Shown: positions 58,884 to 64,000 of the stretch, piece by piece
Numbering within the stretch: the first letter of the stretch is position 1
Layout: each line of letters starts with the position of its first letter
Assembly: GCA_904397865.1 (NCBI GenBank)
Contig: CAJFOS010000002.1
Coordinates: 62,001-126,000 of the forward strand
Direction: 5' to 3'
Length of the DNA: 64,000 nt
Origin: Candidatus Allochristensenella caecavium
Lineage (GTDB): Bacteria; Bacillota; Clostridia; Christensenellales; QAND01
Translations under genes and position numbers: made by a program
Notes under the pieces: generated by a model
Told to the model about the DNA's origin: nothing
What the model saw: only the letters and a program-made list of their open reading frames with translations
The model's database searches: none

Positions 58884-60182
58884 TTATTTACTCAAACGTA
58901 CTGCTTCATCAATACAGGCCTGGTGCGCCGAGTCCACACGGTTTCCGCCATGCGTCTTGGAGCCTACAAAGTGGATACAGACCTGTCCGTTCATGCCGTT
59001 GTTCGGCAACGTGTCACTGCCATGCGGCATACCATTGATGGACGCTGCATAGGTTTTTCCACCTACAATGACCCATACCGGGCGGCGGCTCCAGCTCCAC
59101 GACCCGCCATATGCTTTTTTCAGCGCCGCGGTATCGGACTGCGTTGCTGGTTCGACGTCCGCATGATATGTGCCACCCATACGCTTCATCTTCATTGTGA
59201 TGCCGGTACGAGCGTCAATCACCGTGACATATTGGCCGCGTTTCCACATATTGTTCATGCCGCCAAACCAGTTAATCTTAATCGCTTTTCCTTTGCTATC
59301 TGAAATGACCGGTTTCTTTGTCGAAGATGGCTTTTTGGTCGAAGACGGTTTCTTTGTCGAAGATGGCTTTTTGGTCGAAGACGGTTTCTTCGTCGCTTTG
59401 GGCGTCGGTGTCGGAGTAGGCGTGGGTTTGACATACGCTTTCAATCCCTGGATGGTGGCCGGGCCGGCAATCCCATCCTGTTTCAATTCGCCCGCTAACT
59501 GGAAATCCAGCACCGCGCTATATGTTTCCATGTCGAAGAAACCATGCGCATCGCCTTCATAGAATTCCTTTTGTTTGAGCAGCTTTTGCAAATCGGCAAC
59601 TGCCTGGTTGTTATCTCCCAAACGCACCACCGTTGTTTCTTCTGCTTCCCCATCCGTTTCCTCTTCCATGGACGCCATGATAGCTTCCATACCATAGAGG
59701 TTCAGCTGGGTATCCGGGTCTGCAACGCCTGTCGCTTCTACCCCAAGCTGATTCTGCAACGCCGTTACCGCGTCCTTCGTCGCCTGACCATAGCTGCCGG
59801 TGGGGTCGGATTCCAAGAACCCTGTATTGCGCAGGGCCACCTGGAGCAGCACGATTTCATCACCAATCATGCCCTCCTGCAAAGTCTGCAGGTCCAGCTC
59901 TATCGTTTTGCTTTCCTGGCCTTCCTGCGCCTGTGTCAACTGTTCAGTGCCGTCTTCCGTTTTTTGTACGCTCTTAATCGCCGTCAAAAGGGAGAGCACA
60001 TCTGGAAATTTCGTATCATTATTGATAAGTAACGAGAGTCCCGAACCATCATCCGTTGCCGTCGGCATGGCTGTAGCCGAAGGGGTCGCTGTCGGATTCT
60101 CTGTAGCTGCTGCCGCTCCCGTTGCACATGAAAGGATGACTAACATTGCCGCAAGAGTTAAGGCTGCTTTTTTTCGTATCAT
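58884..60182 (-). CDS. Secreted peptidoglycan-binding protein with Lys/Ser/Thr/Pro repeats and YkuD-like C-terminal domain
   Basis: 432 residues: signal peptide ending near AAAA (about 1-25), two PG_binding modules (about 105-175, 190-255; SYGQATKDAVTALQNQLGVE, YSAVLDFQLAGELKQDGIAG), a TPTPTPTP-plus-STKKPS linker with five repeats (about 260-297), and the shared C-terminal domain (IDARTGITMKMKRMGGTYHA, INGMPHGSDT, GQVCIHFVGSKTHGG). Start at 60182 follows AAGGAG. It is the upstream paralogue of 57491-58858; the two lie 25 bases apart in one operon. Likely a wall-anchored enzyme. Confidence 0.82.
   Translation of the reverse strand: MIRKKAALTLAAMLVILSCATGAAAATENPTATPSATAMPTATDDGSGLSLLINNDTKFPDVLSLLTAIKSVQKTEDGTEQLTQAQEGQESKTIELDLQTLQEGMIGDEIVLLQVALRNTGFLESDPTGSYGQATKDAVTALQNQLGVEATGVADPDTQLNLYGMEAIMASMEEETDGEAEETTVVRLGDNNQAVADLQKLLKQKEFYEGDAHGFFDMETYSAVLDFQLAGELKQDGIAGPATIQGLKAYVKPTPTPTPTPKATKKPSSTKKPSSTKKPSSTKKPSSTKKPVISDSKGKAIKINWFGGMNNMWKRGQYVTVIDARTGITMKMKRMGGTYHADVEPATQSDTAALKKAYGGSWSWSRRPVWVIVGGKTYAASINGMPHGSDTLPNNGMNGQVCIHFVGSKTHGGNRVDSAHQACIDEAVRLSK
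59311..59382 (-). repeat. Two perfect 36-base tandem repeats
   Basis: 59311-59346 and 59347-59382 are identical base for base and encode two six-residue SSTKKP units each in the linker of the wall protein. The lack of silent drift suggests recent slippage or duplication. Confidence 0.9.
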
Positions 60183-60372
60183 ACCATTCTCCTTCGTAAA
60201 CGTTGCTCGATTCTTTCTTATTTCCTTCACTTTCCTGCACATTTTAACGCAGTTTGCCTTGTCCGTCAAAAGAGCATTTGTGAGAAAACGAAAGATTTAG
60301 GCCGATATTTTCTTCTAATCGCTTCAAATCAAGATGTTGCAAAAATATTACAAATCATTTCATAATTGTTTC

Positions 60373-60924
60373 CTATTGACTCGCAAGCATCCGTTTGACC
60401 GACAACATATCGACAAAAGCGTCCGTTTTTTTACTGGCATCACGCAAAAGAGCCGCTGGGTGGAATGTGGCCATCAACATTCGGCCATCCTTTTCAAACC
60501 AGACGCCGCGCGACTTGGTAATCCGCAAATTCTTATCATAATATTGATTGAGTGCTGTCGCGCCCATCAAAAGTATTATCCGCGGATTGACCATTTCAAT
60601 CTGCTGATACAAATAGCCCAGGCAGGCCTGTGCTTCCTCGTCCTTCGGCGTGCGGTTTTGCGGCGGTCGGCATTTAACAATATTGGTAATGTAGATATCC
60701 TCCCGCTTTAAATCGATTGCATCCAGCATCTGGTCCAGCAATTGACCCGCGCGGCCAATAAACGGGCGGCCATACCGGTCCTCATCTGCCCCAGGCCCTT
60801 CTCCGATAATCATCAACCGCGCCTGTAAGTTGCCCTCTCCCGGCACGGTTTGCGTACGCGTCTGGCAGAGCGGACAACGCTGACAATTTGCAATCGTATC
60901 CACCAGCGCCTGATAATCGTCCAT
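60373..60924 (-). CDS. Uracil-DNA glycosylase, family 4 (Fe-S)
   Basis: 183 residues: Fe-S cysteines CQRCPLC at the start, the active motif [20 protein letters not shown], a middle [19 protein letters not shown] and the DNA-contact motif FHPAALLRD. It removes uracil from DNA. The ATG at 60924 follows AGGAGG. It ends the fchA-folD-udg run, about 60 bases after folD. Confidence 0.93.
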   Translation of the reverse strand: MDDYQALVDTIANCQRCPLCQTRTQTVPGEGNLQARLMIIGEGPGADEDRYGRPFIGRAGQLLDQMLDAIDLKREDIYITNIVKCRPPQNRTPKDEEAQACLGYLYQQIEMVNPRIILLMGATALNQYYDKNLRITKSRGVWFEKDGRMLMATFHPAALLRDASKKTDAFVDMLSVKRMLASQ

Positions 60925-60985
60925 CCCATCCTCCTGCTTTTCTTTTCCTAATTCATCATATCGCATACATTTTTGATAGAAATGC

Positions 60986-61849
60986 CTACAGATGTGCGGC
61001 GTTTTTCCGATTCATGGCGGCCCGCACCACATGTTCAAGCAGCAGCCATGTCGTAATCCCGCCTACACCGCCCGGCACCGGCGTCACGAGTGCCGCATGG
61101 GCCATTTCCGCAGCATCTACATCACCGCACAAACGTCCCTGGGCATCTACATGGATGCCTACGTCCACCACGACCGCCTCGGGCGCTACCATGGCTGCGT
61201 CATTTACCATTTTGGCCTGCCCGACTGCAGCCACTAGAATATCCGCCTGACGGCTGACCGATGGCAGGTCCGCCGTTCCGGTATGACAAATGGTCACTGT
61301 TGCGTTGCGTTTGAGAAGCATCATCGCCAACGGTTTCCCCACCACCAGGCTGCGTCCCAGCACAACAACCCGTTTGCCGGCAATCGGAATCCGCTCATGT
61401 TCCAGAAGGCGTACAACCGCTTCCGCTGTACAAGGGGCAAAACCGGTTTCATCTCCACAAAATAATTTGGCCAGCGAAGCCTGCGTCATGCAATCCACGT
61501 CTTTTTCTGGGCGTATCTGTGCAATGACAGCTGCTTCGTCCACCCCTTTGGGCAATGGACGGAAGAGCAGAATCCCATGCACCGTTTCATCCTCGTCCAG
61601 CTGTGTAATCGCTTGGCAGCAAGTCTGCGTTGTACTCTCCACAGGCAGGGTGACTACACGGCAGGCTACCCCCAGCTGCTCGCATTTTTTTACCGCATTG
61701 CGTTCGTAGGCCAAATCATCCGGCCGTTCGCCAACCCGTACAATGGCCAGACAGGGGACTACACCGCCCGCTGTGCACCGTGTCACCTGTTCTTTTAACT
61801 GTTCCTTGATATGGGCGATTGTCGATGCGCCTTTTAAAAATTCGGACAT
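60986..61849 (-). CDS. folD: Bifunctional methylene-THF dehydrogenase/methenyl-THF cyclohydrolase
   Basis: 287 residues: the catalytic Tyr and Lys in AYERNAVKKCEQLG, HGILLFRPLP and the NADP loop VVLGRSLVVGKPLAMMLLKR. It interconverts 5,10-methylene- and 10-formyl-tetrahydrofolate. Start at 61849 follows GGAGG and overlaps fchA by 16 bases. Confidence 0.97.
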   Translation of the reverse strand: MSEFLKGASTIAHIKEQLKEQVTRCTAGGVVPCLAIVRVGERPDDLAYERNAVKKCEQLGVACRVVTLPVESTTQTCCQAITQLDEDETVHGILLFRPLPKGVDEAAVIAQIRPEKDVDCMTQASLAKLFCGDETGFAPCTAEAVVRLLEHERIPIAGKRVVVLGRSLVVGKPLAMMLLKRNATVTICHTGTADLPSVSRQADILVAAVGQAKMVNDAAMVAPEAVVVDVGIHVDAQGRLCGDVDAAEMAHAALVTPVPGGVGGITTWLLLEHVVRAAMNRKNAAHL

Positions 61850-62466
61850 AGGGTTTCCTCCACTGCTTGTATGATTCGTTCAGCCGTCCGGCGAGCCTGT
61901 TCCAATCTTGTTTGACATTTCTGCATGAGAGCACCCCTGCGTCGTTCATCCGCCAGCATGCCCGCATTAATATATACATTCATGGCCGCCGTATGTGCGC
62001 AAGCCCAACAAAGCGCAGCACCGCATCCCACATCACTGACAACCAGCCGGCTGGCTTTGTCATGCAGTTGTTCAAGCAATTCCAGCGCTTGCACACATTG
62101 TTTTAACACCGTCAACGGCGGCTGCGCAGCCTCATACAAAGCCTGCTGCAGCACGCGCTCTTTTTCCTGCTTCTGCTCTTCTGTATCCTTAGGCATGCCG
62201 TATGCCTTTGCCAACGGTGCAAATGCGTCTGCATCCGCTTGAATGCCTGTTAAAAAGGCCTGTGAAAGACGCGTCAGCTCTGCTGCGCTTTCCTGCATGC
62301 AGGTTTGTACATCTGCATATTTTTTTTTGCCAACGGTCAGATTGGCCGCCATGGCGCCCAGCGCTGCCCCCAAAGCGCCTGCTAGGGCGCTGACGCCACC
62401 GCCGCCCGGCACCGGTGCTTTGCTGCACAATTGCTTGGTAAATGCTTCCAGAGAAAGGCATTCCAT
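61834..62466 (-). CDS. fchA: Formiminotetrahydrofolate cyclodeaminase family protein
   Basis: 210 residues: SKAPVPGGGGVSALAGALGA at the start, GKKKYADVQT and the helical rest match FchA/FTCD-C, which releases ammonia from formimino-THF to give methenyl-THF. Its product is the FolD substrate. The start at 62466 follows AGGA and a promoter at 62498-62526; a longer frame runs through that promoter. In Clostridia this branch supports purine or histidine breakdown. Confidence 0.92.
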   Translation of the reverse strand: MECLSLEAFTKQLCSKAPVPGGGGVSALAGALGAALGAMAANLTVGKKKYADVQTCMQESAAELTRLSQAFLTGIQADADAFAPLAKAYGMPKDTEEQKQEKERVLQQALYEAAQPPLTVLKQCVQALELLEQLHDKASRLVVSDVGCGAALCWACAHTAAMNVYINAGMLADERRRGALMQKCQTRLEQARRTAERIIQAVEETLCPNF

Positions 62467-62497
62467 TCCGTTTCCTACTTTCTGTTTCTTCCCTGTT

Positions 62498-62526
62498 AGT
62501 GTATCGATTTTTGCCGAACGGTGCAA
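62498..62526 (-). promoter_or_regulatory. Promoter of fchA-folD-udg operon
   Basis: -35 TTGCAC (62521-62526), -10 TACACT (62498-62503), 17-base spacer. Confidence 0.65.
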
Positions 62527-62611
62527 CCCACAATCCACCCGGACAAGGACGAATCGGCTTCTTTTGTCGTCACGGCCCATATTGCGCGGGCAATGTCGCC
62601 TCGCGCTGTAC

Positions 62612-62639
62612 AAAAAAGAGGCCAACCAATTGGTTGGCC
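62612..62639 (-). terminator. Terminator after ptsI
   Basis: A perfect 20-base palindrome GGCCAACCAATTGGTTGGCC is followed by TCTTTTTT on the minus strand. Confidence 0.9.
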
Positions 62640-62654
62640 CCCCATATGCAAGGG

Positions 62655-64000
62655 TTAACCTTCGTAGATTTCCTTGAGCAACGCATCCAAGCGTTCGTTG
62701 ACTTCCTTGGCCGTAAACATCTCCAAGCATTCGTCCACAACCGCTTTGACATGCGCGTGGTCCGCTTTGCGAATCAGGTTCTTGATTGTCGGAATGGAAC
62801 CGCCGCTCATGGAGAATTCATCCAAACCCAGGCCCAGCAACAGCGCCGCGCCCTTTTCATCGCCGGCCAATTCGCCACAGACGCCCGTCCATTTGCCTTC
62901 CTTGTGCGAAGCATCGATAATCATCTTAATCGCACGGATGACCGCCGGGTGCAACGGTTGATACAAATCGGCAATCATTTCATTGCCGCGGTCTACCGCC
63001 AGCACATACTGCGTCAAGTCGTTTGTGCCAATGCTGAAGAAGTCGACAATCTTTGCCAGCTTGTCCGCATTGATAGCAGCCGCCGGCGTTTCGACCATCG
63101 TACCGACCTTCAGGTCTTTGTCGTATGCAATGCCTTCCGCGTCCAGTTCCGCCTTACATTCATCCATAATGGCTTTCATCTGATAGATTTCGTCCGCGGA
63201 AATAATCATCGGATACATGACGCACAGTTTGCCATACACGCTCGCACGCAGGATAGCACGCAACTGCGGTTTGATGATATCCAAACGGTCAAAGTACATA
63301 CGAACGGCACGCCAGCCCAAGAACGGGTTCATTTCCGCCGGGAACTGAATGCATTCCGCCGCTTTATCGCCGCCGATATCCAGCGTACGGATAACCACCT
63401 GGTGGCCCTGTGCGCCTTCTGCAACCGCTTTGTATGCCTCATACTGCTCATCTTCGGTCGGCAGCGTCGGACGGTTCATGAACAGGAATTCCGTGCGGAA
63501 CAGGCCTACGCCTTCTGCGCCGTTATCCATCGCACCTTTGACATCGTTGGGCGAAGCGATGTTACCCACCACTTCCACACGATGGCCGTCTTTGGTTTCC
63601 GCCGGCAGATTTTTCACCAAATCCAGCTGACGTTTATGTTCAAGGAACTTCTCCAGTTTCTCATTTGCCACTTTAAGCTGCTCGTCCGTCGGATTGATGA
63701 TGATATCGCCATCGACCGAATCCAGGATGACCATATCGTCCTGTTTGACGTGCTGAAGGATATCGCCCGTGCCCACGATGGCCGGTAGACCCATAATACG
63801 TGCGATAATCGACGTATGCGATGTACGGCCGCCGATTTCCGTAACAAAGCCTTTGACATAATTCATGTCCATCGTCGCCGTATCCGACGGCGTTAAGTCA
63901 TTCGCAAAGACGACGACCTGGTCGCGCAGCGTAGCGAGCGAAACACGCGCGTTGCCCGTCGCGTTTTCCAGCACACGGCTGCCCACGTCCTTGATGTCCG
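62655..64000 (-). CDS. ptsI: PTS enzyme I (phosphoenolpyruvate--protein phosphotransferase), C-terminal part
   Basis: The frame is open to the window edge; 447 residues of about 570 are visible. The central swivel region (VTEIGGRTSHTSIIAR carries the phosphorylated His) and the PEP-binding barrel (FRTEFLFMNR, RTLDIGGDKAA, FSIGTNDLTQYVLAVDRGNE, GVCGELAGDEKGA with the catalytic Cys) are present. It starts the sugar PTS phosphate relay and would supply the IIC-IID system at 23.6 kb through HPr and an unlinked IIA/IIB. A perfect hairpin terminator follows. Confidence 0.97.
   Translation of the reverse strand, partial: DIKDVGSRVLENATGNARVSLATLRDQVVVFANDLTPSDTATMDMNYVKGFVTEIGGRTSHTSIIARIMGLPAIVGTGDILQHVKQDDMVILDSVDGDIIINPTDEQLKVANEKLEKFLEHKRQLDLVKNLPAETKDGHRVEVVGNIASPNDVKGAMDNGAEGVGLFRTEFLFMNRPTLPTEDEQYEAYKAVAEGAQGHQVVIRTLDIGGDKAAECIQFPAEMNPFLGWRAVRMYFDRLDIIKPQLRAILRASVYGKLCVMYPMIISADEIYQMKAIMDECKAELDAEGIAYDKDLKVGTMVETPAAAINADKLAKIVDFFSIGTNDLTQYVLAVDRGNEMIADLYQPLHPAVIRAIKMIIDASHKEGKWTGVCGELAGDEKGAALLLGLGLDEFSMSGGSIPTIKNLIRKADHAHVKAVVDECLEMFTAKEVNERLDALLKEIYEG

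Noticed and set aside
59311-59393. CRISPR-like repeats
   Set aside because: The repeats are in-frame coding units for SSTKKP with no spacers between them.
62442-63788. Long open frame antisense to ptsI
   Set aside because: It is a shadow of the enzyme I coding strand; no start signal and no domain.

Overview
The window reads as a chromosomal segment of a spore-forming member of the Firmicutes, class Clostridia, with a fairly balanced base composition (judged by eye, not computed). The evidence is CotF-type spore coat proteins, GerMN lipoproteins, a PerR-rubrerythrin operon, a clostridial two-component system, mannose-family PTS genes and a bacterial single-chain glycyl-tRNA synthetase. No rRNA, tRNA, CRISPR array, insertion sequence or prophage gene was found. 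Many genes start with TTG behind a strong ribosome binding site.

Layout. 1-4.8 kb: the end of a glycerate kinase gene, a tiny Cys/Gly-rich protein, glycyl-tRNA synthetase, HflX with a JAMM-like N-terminal domain, and two small secreted or anchored proteins. 4.9-6.2 kb: DAHP synthase behind a complete Tyr/Phe leader-peptide attenuator. 6.6-12.5 kb: an operon with an alpha/beta hydrolase, a membrane-anchored MurF-like ligase, D-Ala-D-Ala ligase, a small membrane protein, isocitrate dehydrogenase and a SEC-C protein. 12.5-20.7 kb: tsaE-tsaB-rimI behind a YitT protein, MazF, and a recX-birA-peptidase-NnrDE-aldo/keto reductase run. 20.8-25.2 kb: spore coat genes, a peptidoglycan-binding protein, MarR, and a fused PTS IIC-IID protein. 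25.3-28.7 kb: galU, an S-adenosylhomocysteinase-like gene and an MTA/SAH deaminase. 28.9-31.4 kb: perR-rubrerythrin, then a phosphodiester glycosidase-like protein. 31.5-38.5 kb: a two-component system followed by two GerMN lipoproteins, nucleoside catabolism genes (pdp, deoC) and an MBL-fold hydrolase. 38.6-46.5 kb: DacF and the conserved obg-yhbY...nadD-yqeK-rsfS block, interrupted by an SNF transporter and a membrane protein with a nuclease-like fold. 46.7-52.0 kb: gdhA, nth, an uncharacterised divergent gene pair, a TIM-barrel-like protein and CtpA. 52.2-57.4 kb: an AT-richer surface-polysaccharide island. 57.5-64 kb: two paralogous cell-wall proteins, a uracil-DNA glycosylase, folD, fchA and the C-terminal part of PTS enzyme I.

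The strongest regulatory signal is upstream of the DAHP synthase gene: promoter, ribosome binding site, a 37-residue leader peptide with seven Tyr and three Phe, a segment that can pair with either of two partners, and an intrinsic terminator. Together these make a complete ribosome-mediated attenuator. Other standouts are the JAMM motif in HflX, a response regulator-kinase-GerMN lipoprotein cluster that parallels actinobacterial MtrAB-LpqB, a nadD gene with no canonical start codon downstream of its promoter, and three cell-wall proteins sharing a divergent YkuD-like C-terminal domain.

Coordinates of genes were adjusted to the most likely start codon using ribosome binding sites, promoters and overlaps. 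Functional names come from motif recognition by eye; no database search was possible.
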